Positions 8,864 to 17,939 of a DNA stretch of 39,884 nucleotides are shown piece by piece. The DNA is from an uncultured delta proteobacterium (GTDB taxonomy: Bacteria; Desulfobacterota; Syntrophia; Syntrophales; Smithellaceae), in assembly GCA_903904655.1 (NCBI GenBank), contig CAIVDK010000356.1:1-39884 (forward strand), read 5' to 3'. The position numbers and the translations under genes are program-made. Each line of letters opens with the position of its first letter. Positions within the stretch are counted from its first letter, which is position 1. The notes under the pieces are model-generated. The model saw only the letters and a program-made list of their open reading frames with translations, was not told the origin of the DNA and did not search any database.

Positions 8864-11413
8864 TTACCAAGTTATGATAAACGCAGCCCAATCGGACGAT
8901 CCATATCCCCTTTGAATCATCCCATTCTGCGCAGCTCTTAATGCATCCGCCGCACTGCCGCTTTTTCCCAGATTTTTATAAAACATCTCCATCAATGCCG
9001 CTTTCGACTTATCCTCAACCTCCCAGAGTTGAGTCATCACCGATGGGCTGACGGCATAAAGCCATGCGCTCGTCAAGGCCGGTACTCCCGTACCCTTTGA
9101 AGATAAGCCTCTTACCGCCCGGCATGCGCTCAACACAGCCGTGCGCCCACTCAGTTGCAGGCGGAAAATATCGCGACTGCTCAGACATCCATGACGCGCT
9201 TCGGTTGCAGCCGGAGGCAAACAGGAATCAAGCGGCGTCTCGTCCGTTAAATAGCAATTCAGGACAAAGTGAATAATATCATAGCCGCCGGTTAACTTTT
9301 GCAAATAATCACTGGATGAAGCGTCTTGGGCAACATAATCAGCCTGCGGAAATATTTTTTTCAGCATCTTGATTTCCTCTCCGGCGCGCGCGACAGTTGG
9401 TTGTTTTCCAACACACGGAGAGTCGACCAGGATGATCGCCTTCTTCGCACCCGGCATTGGCTTCTTCGCCGGCAAATGTTTCAGCAGGCCGACATGGGGC
9501 AGATGAAACATCGTAAAACCTTCCACCAGATAAGACCGCGCATAACGCATCGAGGCAAAAGGCAGGTTGTAAAGCGCTCCATGGGGCACAAAACCCAGCC
9601 GGTCCCCGTAAACAAATGGAATAACAGGTTTTAAAAATGTGTCGTAAAGCTTTTCAGCCAGAGCATTGGTTTGACTTCTATCCTTCGACATCATCGCACT
9701 GCCATGGGTGTGTACCAGCCGGTCAACGTCGTTGCGGGACATCCTGATTTTTTCCTGATGGAATCCATTTTTACTGATCACCCAAATATATAAATATTGT
9801 TCTCCGACATAATAGGTAAAAAGAGTTGTATTATGATCCAGCAGTCGCTGAATATCGCCCATCTCCGGAGAGACAACACCAACGAGTGAATATAGAGCTT
9901 CGTCCTGCTCTTTAATCCAGGAAAGCTTTTCAACATAGGCTCTGCGAGATTTATCTATTTTATCAACTGTCTCCATAAAAGCAGCAGCACCGCCGACCGG
10001 TGATAAAAGCCTTTTGTAATGCCGGGCCAACTGTTGACGATAAACGTGCATTTGCTTTAAACCTTCCAATACAACGGGTGTTTTCCCGATAACGTCTCCC
10101 GACAGCCGTTCGGCCATCATGGCCGCTTTTGATCGTTCGGCCGTTTTGAAAGCCACTCTTTCATCATTCTTTCCGACGTGCAGTTCTAGAAGCGCTTCGT
10201 AAATCGTTTGACGTTTGAAAGATCCGATTCCCCTGAAGTCCGCATGACATAAAAGCCATGGGCTATGATCTTCCATCAGCGTCAGTGCCGTGTTCATGGC
10301 ATTCATCGTCGGGTCAATGTCGTCCATTCCTTGATAATGATGAGCAAGAATCATGTTCGCCCAGATCGAATAAAAAACCAGCTGATATCGATCGGCGATT
10401 GTGGCAAGGGCTTGACCCGCTTTGATTCCTTCGGATCTGTTTTTATCGAGGAGATAAACCTGATTGAGGAAAAAAATACCGTCGGCTTCGCCCAAGTGAT
10501 AATCGGTTTTCTGAGCTATGCTGACAGCCGTTTCAATATTTTTAAGGGCTTCCGGCACATTTCCCGCGATTCCGTAAGCTAATCCCAGCAAATTGTGCAC
10601 ATCACATGCCATAGACGACGGGATGATCTCCGGAAAATAGCGACGGACTTTTGTATTCAGAATATTCTTATTCAAAGCGGAAGCCTGCTCCAGATGAAAT
10701 AGACATTCGGAAATATTCCGGCGGACATTTTGATAAAAGTCCGCATCGAAATCCGACAAACCTAATCGGCCGGATACGGCCGGAAAGTAATCCGCCATGA
10801 TCAGTGTCATGCCATATCCCAGCTCGGTATCGCGCCTGAGCGCCAGCAAGTCCGGATTGTTGGAATCGTTTGGATTGGCTGCCAGGGCTTGACCGAAATA
10901 TTTACGCGCCTTGGAATAATCGCCATTTTTCAAATGATAATTGCCGTAATTATAGAAGATAAATGCACTGAAGGGAACCGGAACCTTGGACCATTTTTTT
11001 TCCTGCTCTTCCACAGCGCGGTAAGCCGTTTGAATGTTGCCCAAGCGGATCAGCACAGATATTTTTCGGCTGAAAGCAGTCCCTTCTCCAGGGGCATTGT
11101 TCCGTTTACGAAATTCATCAATCGCGCGGTTGAAAAAATGAATCGACCGTTCCTGATCGCCGGCTGACTCAAAATGGGTTGCCACACGGATGAAAATATA
11201 AGGCACAGCCCAGTCCAGCATGAGGCTTGCGCTTTTGATCGCATTGACTTCACGGGTTGGAATATCCGCGTCATAAGGACCATTGAGTTCAACCGGAACT
11301 AAAAAACCAGGAGGCGTCGGCATGGTTTCCATCATGTTGGCGCAACCCCAAAAACCCATCAGGAATACCATCAAGAGAAACCATTGCATCCGGCAAATAA
11401 AAGAATGACGCAT
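8864..11413 (-). CDS. TPR-CHAT lipoprotein, probably catalytically degenerate
   Basis: The track ORF begins at GTG 11476, but the lipoprotein signal (FLMGFWGC) fits a start at ATG 11413 (MRHSFIC) or the Met 7 codons later. After the lipobox, about 400 residues form TPR-like helical repeats (e.g. FYNYGNYHLKNGDYSKARKY). The C-terminal ~300 residues are a CHAT (caspase HetF-associated with TPRs) domain. It shows the Cys segment TAVLSACRAVRG, the terminal block MTQLWEVEDKSKAALMEMFY, and the final DWAAFIITW. The usual HFATHG His motif reads HFVLNC, so the second, catalytic His is absent while the Cys remains. CHAT proteins are caspase-like proteases or scaffolds; this one may be non-proteolytic. 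It follows sufB with a 69-bp gap. Confidence 0.85.
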   Translation of the reverse strand: MRHSFICRMQWFLLMVFLMGFWGCANMMETMPTPPGFLVPVELNGPYDADIPTREVNAIKSASLMLDWAVPYIFIRVATHFESAGDQERSIHFFNRAIDEFRKRNNAPGEGTAFSRKISVLIRLGNIQTAYRAVEEQEKKWSKVPVPFSAFIFYNYGNYHLKNGDYSKARKYFGQALAANPNDSNNPDLLALRRDTELGYGMTLIMADYFPAVSGRLGLSDFDADFYQNVRRNISECLFHLEQASALNKNILNTKVRRYFPEIIPSSMACDVHNLLGLAYGIAGNVPEALKNIETAVSIAQKTDYHLGEADGIFFLNQVYLLDKNRSEGIKAGQALATIADRYQLVFYSIWANMILAHHYQGMDDIDPTMNAMNTALTLMEDHSPWLLCHADFRGIGSFKRQTIYEALLELHVGKNDERVAFKTAERSKAAMMAERLSGDVIGKTPVVLEGLKQMHVYRQQLARHYKRLLSPVGGAAAFMETVDKIDKSRRAYVEKLSWIKEQDEALYSLVGVVSPEMGDIQRLLDHNTTLFTYYVGEQYLYIWVISKNGFHQEKIRMSRNDVDRLVHTHGSAMMSKDRSQTNALAEKLYDTFLKPVIPFVYGDRLGFVPHGALYNLPFASMRYARSYLVEGFTMFHLPHVGLLKHLPAKKPMPGAKKAIILVDSPCVGKQPTVARAGEEIKMLKKIFPQADYVAQDASSSDYLQKLTGGYDIIHFVLNCYLTDETPLDSCLPPAATEARHGCLSSRDIFRLQLSGRTAVLSACRAVRGLSSKGTGVPALTSAWLYAVSPSVMTQLWEVEDKSKAALMEMFYKNLGKSGSAADALRAAQNGMIQRGYGSSDWAAFIITW

Positions 11414-11482
11414 GATCAAGTCCGCATTTATTCTGAAGTGGTAAAAACAGGTCTGCTCTTCGCCAGGGTCTGCCACGCCATG

Positions 11483-12403
11483 CTATTTCAGGAAGCCCTG
11501 AATGATCCGGTTCACCGCCTGGTCATACGTCAATCCCAAGCTCATCAGTTTGGTCAGTTGATCACTCGCAATTTTCCCGATCGAGGCTTCATGAGTCAAT
11601 TCTGCGTCGGGATGACCGGCTTTGAGTGACGGCATGGTTTCATTGGTTCCGTTATCCATAATAATCGCATCGCATTCAATATGACCGAAACATTTGTTCT
11701 GCGCATCCATTGTCGCGTAGAATGTCTGCTTGGAATTACCCTTCATCACCGACCGCGATATCATGTTGGCACGGCTTCCCGCGCCTTTTAAAACAATATT
11801 GTTTGTTGATACGGCTGTCTGCTCCCCATCCGTTAGAACTCTTTCCGTAATCAGCAAAAGACTGTCCGGTCCCAACACCGCTTCATTGAGCCGGTTGGCT
11901 TCATCCACGCCGCTGATCTGGGTCAACTCCATCTCGGCGCGCGCGCCTTCAGCCAGGAATACTTTGGTGGTCGGATTGAGCGTCCTTCGGCCCTTACCAT
12001 CGCCTGAGGCATAGTGTTTTTCAACATAGGTAACCTTTGCCCTTTTGCCGACATGGAAATCATGGATACCTGCATGTCCTTCCGGCTCGGACGAACCGCA
12101 GTGAATGCCGCAGCCCGCGACAATCGTCACCTCGGCGTCATCCCCAATGATAAAGGAATTATAGACAACATCATAAAGACCGGCCTGACTCAAAATAACA
12201 GGAATATGAACCGATTCGTTTTTCGTCCCCGGTTTGATCGTTACAACAATACCGGTTCCTTCAGCGTTACTTTCAATATGGATATTGGCCGATACCTGCC
12301 GGCTCAGGAGCTTGCCATTTTTTCGTATATTGTAGGCGCCTTTGGGCAGGCTTTCCAGATCAGCGACCGTTTTTAATAATGATTTATCTATAGCATCCAG
12401 CAT
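11483..12403 (-). CDS. sufB: SufB/SufD-family Fe-S cluster scaffold
   Basis: 306-aa SufB/D-type protein. GAAGGAG lies 6 nt ahead of ATG 12403 (MLDAIDKSLL), so I use that start rather than the track start at 12442. It is much shorter than E. coli SufB (about 495 aa), as in the minimal two-gene SufBC systems of anaerobes and archaea. It has the beta-helix core and conserved-looking patches VAGCGIHCGSSEPEGHAGIH and NETMPSLKAGHPDAELTHEA near the C-terminal interface, where family Cys/His residues receive the nascent cluster. The start overlaps sufC by 20 nt, so the two are translationally coupled. No sufS, sufU or sufE is seen nearby. Confidence 0.9.
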   Translation of the reverse strand: MLDAIDKSLLKTVADLESLPKGAYNIRKNGKLLSRQVSANIHIESNAEGTGIVVTIKPGTKNESVHIPVILSQAGLYDVVYNSFIIGDDAEVTIVAGCGIHCGSSEPEGHAGIHDFHVGKRAKVTYVEKHYASGDGKGRRTLNPTTKVFLAEGARAEMELTQISGVDEANRLNEAVLGPDSLLLITERVLTDGEQTAVSTNNIVLKGAGSRANMISRSVMKGNSKQTFYATMDAQNKCFGHIECDAIIMDNGTNETMPSLKAGHPDAELTHEASIGKIASDQLTKLMSLGLTYDQAVNRIIQGFLK

Positions 12404-13142
12404 CACGATCTCCTTCACAGCTGTCCCGATAAGTGCACACACTCAAATCATCCAGAAGCGGCAGAGCGCCTTCCAGGTTTCCGCTATAGACAATCTTGCC
12501 TGAATTAATGATAATCACAACATCCGCCGCCTCCAGAAAGGCTCTATTATGACTGACGACGATTGTGGTTGTGTGATTTTCGGCCAGCTCTTTTTTCAGA
12601 AGACTCACCATCGGACCAATTGTCCATAAATCGATCCCCGTATCCGGTTCATCATATATCGCCAGCTTGGGATTGGCGGCAATGGTTATTGCCAGCTCGA
12701 TTTTCTTGATTTCACCACCGGAAAGTCTGGCATCCACCTCTTTGTCCAGAAAGGACAAAGGACAAATGCCCACTCTTCCAAGAATCTCCAGAAGTTTATT
12801 TTCATCCTCAATACCGGTGGCAACGGTCAGCAGATCGCGGAAGGTGATACCCTTGAAGCGCGCAGGTTGTTGAAAGCTGTAGGCGATACCTGCTTTTGCC
12901 CGCTCAGTGATCGTCCAGGCGGAAATATCCTGTCCATTGAAAATGATCGCGCCCTGCGATACCGGATTAACACCCATGATCAATTTAGCCAGCGTGGTCT
13001 TGCCACTGCCGTTAGGCCCGGTGATCCCGTAAAATTTGCCATCTTCGAAAGTGAAATTGATCCCGTCGATGATGTTGCGCAAGCCACCGCTGTTTTCTTC
13101 ACTCTCCTGTACGGTGAAATATACATTCTTTAATTCCAGCAT
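12384..13142 (-). CDS. sufC: SufC-type ABC ATPase of Fe-S assembly
   Basis: 252-aa ABC ATPase with Walker A GPNGSGKT (about 42-49), Q-loop SFQQPARF, signature LSGGEIKK, Walker B LAIYDEPDTGID and the switch His in VVSHNRAF. The DEPDTGID block and the lack of a membrane partner match SufC rather than a transporter ATPase, and it sits directly before sufB. SufC drives conformational change of the SufB scaffold during [4Fe-4S] assembly. The C-terminus has three extra Cys (VCTYRDSCEGDRDAGCYR), not typical of E. coli SufC. It is downstream of a heptamer repeat tract that separates it from the FGGY kinase. Confidence 0.93.
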   Translation of the reverse strand: MLELKNVYFTVQESEENSGGLRNIIDGINFTFEDGKFYGITGPNGSGKTTLAKLIMGVNPVSQGAIIFNGQDISAWTITERAKAGIAYSFQQPARFKGITFRDLLTVATGIEDENKLLEILGRVGICPLSFLDKEVDARLSGGEIKKIELAITIAANPKLAIYDEPDTGIDLWTIGPMVSLLKKELAENHTTTIVVSHNRAFLEAADVVIIINSGKIVYSGNLEGALPLLDDLSVCTYRDSCEGDRDAGCYR

Positions 13143-13220
13143 GAGTTGGATCTGCCTTTTCCCTTTAAATTTTACATGTCCGCTATATGCTTGTTTTTTT
13201 CTTCTGTCAATGGGGCAAAG

Positions 13221-13379
13221 ATTTAAGTAATTAAGTTTTAAGTAATTAAGATTTAAGTAATTAAGAGAAGTTAGTGTAAAATTAGAAATTTTTTACTTAA
13301 GTCTTAAATCTTAAACCTTAAATCTTAAAACTTAAAACTTAAACCTTAAATCTTAAATCTTAAATCTTAAATCTTAAAA
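13221..13379. repeat. 15-mer and heptamer tandem repeats with self-complementary arms
   Basis: Left part: three consecutive 15-mers of the form WTTTAAGTAATTAAG (13221-13265). Right part: twelve consecutive heptamers CTTAAAN (13296-13379), with only the last base or two varying. The two arms are partly complementary (ATTTAAG against CTTAAAT), so a transcript across the tract could fold into an AU-rich hairpin in several registers. It lies between the FGGY kinase stop and the sufC start, where one would expect a terminator or promoter. It is non-coding, and the repeat number could vary between strains. Confidence 0.9.
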
Positions 13380-13386
13380 CTTTCTT

Positions 13387-14958
13387 TTACTCTTCCCCCG
13401 GCCTTTTGGGATAGCCGGTGATGTCGCGGATTTCCTCATAGAGGGGTTTTAACCTCTTATACATTTGTTTGTAAACACGTTTATAGAGCTGATCGTATGT
13501 TTTGTGCGTATTCAGATCCGGTTCGAAATACTGTCCGATGTGTGTCATCTCGGCAACAGCTTTCTTGAAGTTCTGATGCAGTTTCAGGCCGACCGCCGCG
13601 TCGATGGCCGCACCCAGTCCCGATGTTTCATAAATATGTGAGCGTGCTGTCGGCATGCCGAAAATATCAGCGGTGAGCTGCATGGCCGCGTCGCTTTGCG
13701 AGCCGCCGCCGGAGACACGCAGTTCAGTAATATCCACGCCGCTGCGCTTTTCCTGACGCTCCTTACCCTCTCTGAGCGCGTATGCCAGACCCTCCAGCAT
13801 AGCGCGATAAAGGTGCGCCCTGTTATGCACATCGCCAAAGCCGATCACGGCGCCCTTGGCCTCCGGCCCCGGCACTTTAATGCCCGGCGACCAGTAGGGC
13901 TGGAGAATCAGCCCCATGGAACCCGGCGGCACTTGATGTAAGAGATCTTCAATAAGCGTTTCGACTTCAACACCCCGTTCCTCGGCGATCTGCTGCTCCA
14001 ACTGCGCAAACTGCTCCGTAAACCAACTGACCATCCAGTAGCCCCGGTAAATCATTATTTCCAGACTGTAGGCATCCGGCACTGCCGAGGGATAAGGGGG
14101 AATCAGTGGAATGGCTTCAATATATTTATAGTGCGTCGTATTGATTGTGGCAGTTGTGCCGTAACTCAGGCAGCCGATATGCGGTTCAAGACATCCGGCA
14201 CCGATCACTTCACAGGCCTTATCCGCGGCGGCAGCAATCACTGGCAATCCTTCCGGTATTCCCGTATCCGCAGCTGCCTGACGGGTAATTTCTCCCAGCA
14301 CACCCGAAGGCTCAATTAAATCCGGCAGCATGTGAGGCTCAACCTGCGTAACCTCCCATTTCCAGTTCCACGAAGATGCCCAGGCCTTCTTTTTATAATC
14401 GAAGGGTACATAGCCGACCTGACATCCGACGGAATCAACAAACCGGCCGGTCAAACAATAGGTCAGATAGCCGGAAAGAAATAAAAACTTATGCGTCTTT
14501 TCCCAGATTTCCGGCTGATAACGTTTAATCCAATTGCTCTCCGCTTCCGCCTGCAGGTAAGCCACGGTTTCGCTCATGCCCGAGAGTTTAAAAGCCATCC
14601 CCCACAATCCGCCTATCGGCTTCAAGCCGCTGGTGCGTCTCTGATCCAGCCAGACCATCGCCCGCCGCAACGGCTTGCCGTTTTTATCGAGATTGATCAG
14701 GGTGGAACGTTGTGTTGTCAGCGTGACGCCCGCAATCGCTTCCTTCGGCAAGGTTGTTTCATGCCAAAGCATTTGACAGGCCTGACAAAGCGATTTCCAG
14801 TAATAGTCGACATCCTGTTCCGCCCAACCCGGTTCACGTGAAATATAAGGTTGCATCGGAACCCTTTTTTTAAAAAGCAGGTTACCCTTTAAATCGAAAA
14901 TAAGTGCCCGGACAGACTGTGTGCCGTTGTCGATACTGAGAATTAAGTCTCTGGTCAT
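13387..14958 (-). CDS. FGGY-family carbohydrate kinase
   Basis: 523-aa kinase of the FGGY family, which phosphorylates sugars or polyols (xylulose, gluconate, glycerol and similar) with ATP. The N-terminal ATPase-fold phosphate-1 motif is [17 protein letters not shown] (about 6-22). The C-terminal domain has the adenosine-binding segment [20 protein letters not shown] (about 417-436). Length and two-domain layout are normal. The substrate cannot be assigned from the residues seen, and no sugar transporter or dehydrogenase is adjacent. GAGGTGA precedes the ATG at good spacing. An inverted repeat 54-71 bp upstream could be an operator. Confidence 0.88.
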   Translation of the reverse strand: MTRDLILSIDNGTQSVRALIFDLKGNLLFKKRVPMQPYISREPGWAEQDVDYYWKSLCQACQMLWHETTLPKEAIAGVTLTTQRSTLINLDKNGKPLRRAMVWLDQRRTSGLKPIGGLWGMAFKLSGMSETVAYLQAEAESNWIKRYQPEIWEKTHKFLFLSGYLTYCLTGRFVDSVGCQVGYVPFDYKKKAWASSWNWKWEVTQVEPHMLPDLIEPSGVLGEITRQAAADTGIPEGLPVIAAAADKACEVIGAGCLEPHIGCLSYGTTATINTTHYKYIEAIPLIPPYPSAVPDAYSLEIMIYRGYWMVSWFTEQFAQLEQQIAEERGVEVETLIEDLLHQVPPGSMGLILQPYWSPGIKVPGPEAKGAVIGFGDVHNRAHLYRAMLEGLAYALREGKERQEKRSGVDITELRVSGGGSQSDAAMQLTADIFGMPTARSHIYETSGLGAAIDAAVGLKLHQNFKKAVAEMTHIGQYFEPDLNTHKTYDQLYKRVYKQMYKRLKPLYEEIRDITGYPKRPGEE

Positions 14959-15011
14959 GAATCACCTCTATCGTGCGAAACGCAAATGCAAGATTCTCTC
15001 ATCATAAGAAA

Positions 15012-15029
15012 ACGTCGTCATTTCGACGT
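15012..15029. promoter_or_regulatory. inverted repeat upstream of the FGGY kinase, possible operator
   Basis: Perfect inverted repeat ACGTCG-N6-CGACGT located 54-71 bp before the kinase ATG (14958, minus strand). The size and placement fit a dimeric repressor site; no regulator gene is adjacent. Confidence 0.35.
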
Positions 15030-15151
15030 GAATAAAAGTTGGATATTCATAGCACTGAATGCTTTTTTTTAAAACATGGTTTATTTTTCACATTAGTGAA
15101 TACAAGGGATAGGTATTTGCCGGACAAGAGCGAAAGGAATGTCGTTGAAAC

Positions 15152-15188
15152 TTAAAGAGCAGGACAACGCAAGTTGCCTGCTCTTTAA
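15152..15188 (-). terminator. hairpin terminator of the histone-like gene
   Basis: Perfect 12-bp stem (TTAAAGAGCAGG / CCTGCTCTTTAA) continued by CAAC/GTTG around a TTGC loop with one bulged base. It starts 20 bp after the stop of the 60-aa Lys-rich protein. The distal arm ends in TTTAA, but there is no long U tract. Confidence 0.7.
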
Positions 15189-15208
15189 ATGATCATTGTT
15201 CATGGCTG

Positions 15209-15391
15209 TTACTTTTTAGCTGCTGCCTTCTTGACAACTTTTTTGGCGACGACTTTCTTCACAACCTTCTTCGCTGCTGCCTTCTTGACAACTTTCTTGG
15301 CTACGACTTTCTTCACAACTTTCTTGGCTACCACTTTTTTTGCGGCGGGCTTTGCAGCCTTCTTTACTACTTTCTTTGCTGTTGCTGTCAT
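15209..15391 (-). CDS. 60-aa Lys/Ala/Val-rich histone-H1-like protein
   Basis: Tiny, extremely basic protein (MTATAKKVVKKAAKPAAKKV and so on) built from alternating AAKK, VVKK and VAKK units, with only M, T, A, K, V and P used. It resembles the Lys/Ala/Pro-rich tails of histone H1-like and AlgP-type bacterial proteins that bind DNA electrostatically. AAGGAGG lies at ideal spacing before the ATG, a strong hairpin follows the stop, and an inverted repeat sits just upstream, so it looks like a real single-gene unit. The DNA is internally repetitive (ACTTTCTTG/ACCTTCTTC-type units), which makes length changes by slippage likely. DNA compaction is inferred from composition only. Confidence 0.85.
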   Translation of the reverse strand: MTATAKKVVKKAAKPAAKKVVAKKVVKKVVAKKVVKKAAAKKVVKKVVAKKVVKKAAAKK

Positions 15392-15425
15392 TGGGTTTAG
15401 CCTCCTTTTATTGAGTTTACTTCTT

Positions 15426-15444
15426 GGTTACATAATTAGTAACC
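15426..15444. promoter_or_regulatory. GGTTAC-N7-GTAACC inverted repeat upstream of the histone-like gene
   Basis: Perfect 6-bp arms with a 7-bp AT spacer, 35-53 bp before the ATG of the Lys-rich protein, in the region where its promoter should be. It may be an operator or part of an RNA leader. Confidence 0.4.
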
Positions 15445-15764
15445 TTTCATATGTTGCTTAATTTTACTTTATTTTTTCCCTCCGGTCAACAAAAACTACC
15501 AAAAATTATTATATTTTTTTATTTTTTAATCCCGGCAAGATAAATTATTCTGATCAATGAAACCCAAATCGAAAATTTGCAGTCAAAGATTTGCGTGTAG
15601 ATCATTTTACGATCATTATGAAATCCAGTGATGGCAAGTGTTTCCGGCCTTCGCCATCATTCTGCAAATATAAGTTCTTCGAACGGATAGCCTAAAGACA
15701 ATCTCAAACAGTGACGGAAGGATTGATATCGCATCCACCGTTCATCAGTGCTGCGGCATGACGA
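15445..15764. other. AT-rich intergenic region
   Basis: About 320 bp between the histone-like gene and the NlpC/P60 gene, both on the minus strand. AT-rich near 15445-15550 (probably promoter DNA for the histone-like gene). I see no gene, RNA gene or convincing terminator here; one imperfect GATGGCG/TGCCATC pairing lies near 15630-15660. Confidence 0.5.
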
Positions 15765-16556
15765 TCACAGATAATTTTTTGCACCGACATAATGTTTGGC
15801 GAAGTATTCATCGGATAAAGAGTTGATACGGATCATTTTGCCGCGAGACGGCGCATGAATAAACCGACCATCGCCGATATAGATGCCCACGTGCGAAACT
15901 TTCCCGCGACCTTTCATCAAAAAAAATACCAGATCGCCTTTTTGTAAATCGTTTTTGTCAATCGCATCGCCTGCGTCATACTGTGTTCTTGAATGCCGCG
16001 GCAGATCCAGACCATTTAACTGATAAACTGTCATCGTGAGACCGCTGCAATCAAATCCCGTCTCGGCGGACGATCCGCCCCACAGATAAGGTACCCCGAT
16101 AAAGTCCCGGGCGCTTTTCACCAGCGACTCTCTTAAATAATCCGTACCATATTGCTTTCGCTTTACCGCCGCGGAATCTTCCGGCAGCACGATATAGAAT
16201 TCATCAATCACGCCCGCACTTTGCAGTGATTGTGCGCGCAGACGTGCCTGATCTTTTGATGAGAAGTTGCCGAAACGAACTTTAAACAAACCATCGGCTG
16301 CTTTGAAATAAGTAGCGTCCAGGCCCTGGCCTTTGAGCTTTTCCGTCAGACGCACCGCGTTTTCCGCCTGCGCGAATGCTCCCGCCTGAATCGTGGTTCC
16401 CATAATCGCCAGCGGTCTCTTTTGCAGCCGGGGTGGCACAGCGTCAACTTTCTCTCCACGACTCGCGCAGGCCTGCAGCAACATTACAAGAATCAGAAAC
16501 AACGCAATACTCAGGCTAGTTTTTTTTATTTTTTCCACGCTGTTTTTATCCTGCAT
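15765..16556 (-). CDS. SPOR-NlpC/P60 lipoprotein, cell-wall endopeptidase
   Basis: 263-aa envelope protein with a signal peptide and lipobox LLQAC (Cys about residue 30). A SPOR domain follows (about 52-122; IQAGAFAQAENAVRLTEKLK, FKVRFGNFSS) and binds denuded peptidoglycan. The NlpC/P60 catalytic domain (about 140-263) has Cys in FDCSGLTM and His in VSHVGIYIGDG and FIHAPSRG, so the Cys-His active site is complete. Such enzymes cleave D-Glu-diamino-acid peptide bonds of murein stems. The gene follows the CCA transferase by 9 bp, so it is probably the last member of the TPP-riboswitch-led transcript. Confidence 0.92.
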   Translation of the reverse strand: MQDKNSVEKIKKTSLSIALFLILVMLLQACASRGEKVDAVPPRLQKRPLAIMGTTIQAGAFAQAENAVRLTEKLKGQGLDATYFKAADGLFKVRFGNFSSKDQARLRAQSLQSAGVIDEFYIVLPEDSAAVKRKQYGTDYLRESLVKSARDFIGVPYLWGGSSAETGFDCSGLTMTVYQLNGLDLPRHSRTQYDAGDAIDKNDLQKGDLVFFLMKGRGKVSHVGIYIGDGRFIHAPSRGKMIRINSLSDEYFAKHYVGAKNYL

Positions 16557-16565
16557 ACAGCCTTA

Positions 16566-17915
16566 TCATAATTTCCAGCGGGTTTGCACAAAGGCCGCCG
16601 CTTCTTCACTATTGTGTATTCTGTTTTCCAGTTGCTCTTCTTCCAGCGTCCGCAAGACTTCCCCGATAAGCTTCCCGGGTGTATATCCCATCGCCATTAA
16701 GTCATGGCCGGTCAAGAGACGCGGCGGATGCAGCGCTTCATGTTCCAGATTCTGCAGCTGCTGGCGGCAGAAATCGTAATGGTCCAGCATTCCGTGACTG
16801 GCCAGGCAATCCAGGCGATGCAACTGCAGATGCAGATGAAAATTCGGCATCCGCAAAAATCGCTTTAACCGGGCGGGCCGCATTTTCTGCACGTTCATAA
16901 AAGCCATGTGATGATGGATCAGGCTCAGCACTGTATCTTTTTGCGCGCGTGAGAATCTCAACCGCTGGAGAACACCTTCAGCTATAGCCTCCCCCCATTT
17001 CACATGTCCGTAAAAATGGACGCCGTCATCATCCTCCGTGCGCGACACGGGCTTGCCGACATCGTGTAAAAGCGCTCCCCAGGCCAGCGCCGGATCAATA
17101 TCCGGACTGGCTTCATCCGCCAAGATTTCCAGCATGATGATCGTATGCCGCCAGACATCACCTTCCGGATGAAAACGAGGCGGCTGCGACACACCGCGCA
17201 TCTCATCCACTTCTGGTAGTATCTGCTGCAAGAGTCCTGTATCGGCCATTAATTCAAAACCAAGGCGGGCACCGCCACGGGTTAGTATTTTGCGAAGCTC
17301 TTCGGCAATTCGTTCGGCGCTAATTCCCTTAATGTTTGCAGCATTGGCTTGAATGGCGCTTTGCGTTGCCGGATCCATTGCATAATCCAGATTGGCGGCA
17401 AAGCGAATGGCCCGCAGCATCCTTAGATAATCTTCATTAAAACGAATGGATGGGTCGCCGATGGTTCGGAGAACTTTCCGGTCAATATCCGCAAGGCCGT
17501 CCACATAATCGATGATTTGATGGGTTTCGGGATCCATCAACAAACCGTTGATGGTAAAATCACGCCGGAAGACATCTTCCCTGACCGATGAAAAATGAAC
17601 ACACGTAGGTCTTCTGCCGTCTTCATAGATATCGTCACTGCGAAAAGTTGCGACCTCATAGGGATGACCATCCGCAATCACCATGATCACGCCGAATTTC
17701 GCACCGACAGTCAGCGTCCTCTCAAATAGTGCCGTGACCTGATCAGGTAGAGCGGACGTTGCGATATCATAATCGCCGGGCGTAACACCGCGCACAAAAT
17801 CACGCACACAGCCACCGACAAAATAGGCTTCAAACCCTGCTTGCTTGAGACGGCGTACTATAGACATAGCGGTGCTTCGTCCGGTCTCGCTGTTTTTTGC
17901 TCCCGATGGGGTCAA
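16566..17915 (-). CDS. cca: CCA tRNA nucleotidyltransferase / poly(A) polymerase family with HD domain
   Basis: 449-aa class II nucleotidyltransferase. The nucleotide-transfer head has YFVGGCVRDFVRG (about 31-43) and metal-binding DYDIATSA (about 48-55). The RRDFTINGLLMD motif follows (about 117-128), then the RNA-binding neck (DYLRMLRAIRFAANL), and then an HD domain (LLHDVGKP) seen in many CCA-adding enzymes. The start is TTG at 17915: AGGAG lies 7 nt before it, whereas the first internal ATG is 16 codons later. It adds CCA to tRNA 3' ends, or poly(A)/CC; the subtypes cannot be separated reliably by eye. It lies 24 bp behind thiC. Confidence 0.9.
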   Translation of the reverse strand: MTPSGAKNSETGRSTAMSIVRRLKQAGFEAYFVGGCVRDFVRGVTPGDYDIATSALPDQVTALFERTLTVGAKFGVIMVIADGHPYEVATFRSDDIYEDGRRPTCVHFSSVREDVFRRDFTINGLLMDPETHQIIDYVDGLADIDRKVLRTIGDPSIRFNEDYLRMLRAIRFAANLDYAMDPATQSAIQANAANIKGISAERIAEELRKILTRGGARLGFELMADTGLLQQILPEVDEMRGVSQPPRFHPEGDVWRHTIIMLEILADEASPDIDPALAWGALLHDVGKPVSRTEDDDGVHFYGHVKWGEAIAEGVLQRLRFSRAQKDTVLSLIHHHMAFMNVQKMRPARLKRFLRMPNFHLHLQLHRLDCLASHGMLDHYDFCRQQLQNLEHEALHPPRLLTGHDLMAMGYTPGKLIGEVLRTLEEEQLENRIHNSEEAAAFVQTRWKL

Positions 17916-17939
17916 TACCTACTCCTCGTGTCGCTTCTT

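Noticed and set aside
13221-13379. CRISPR array.
   Set aside because: Repeat units are 7 and 15 bp with no unique spacers and no cas genes.
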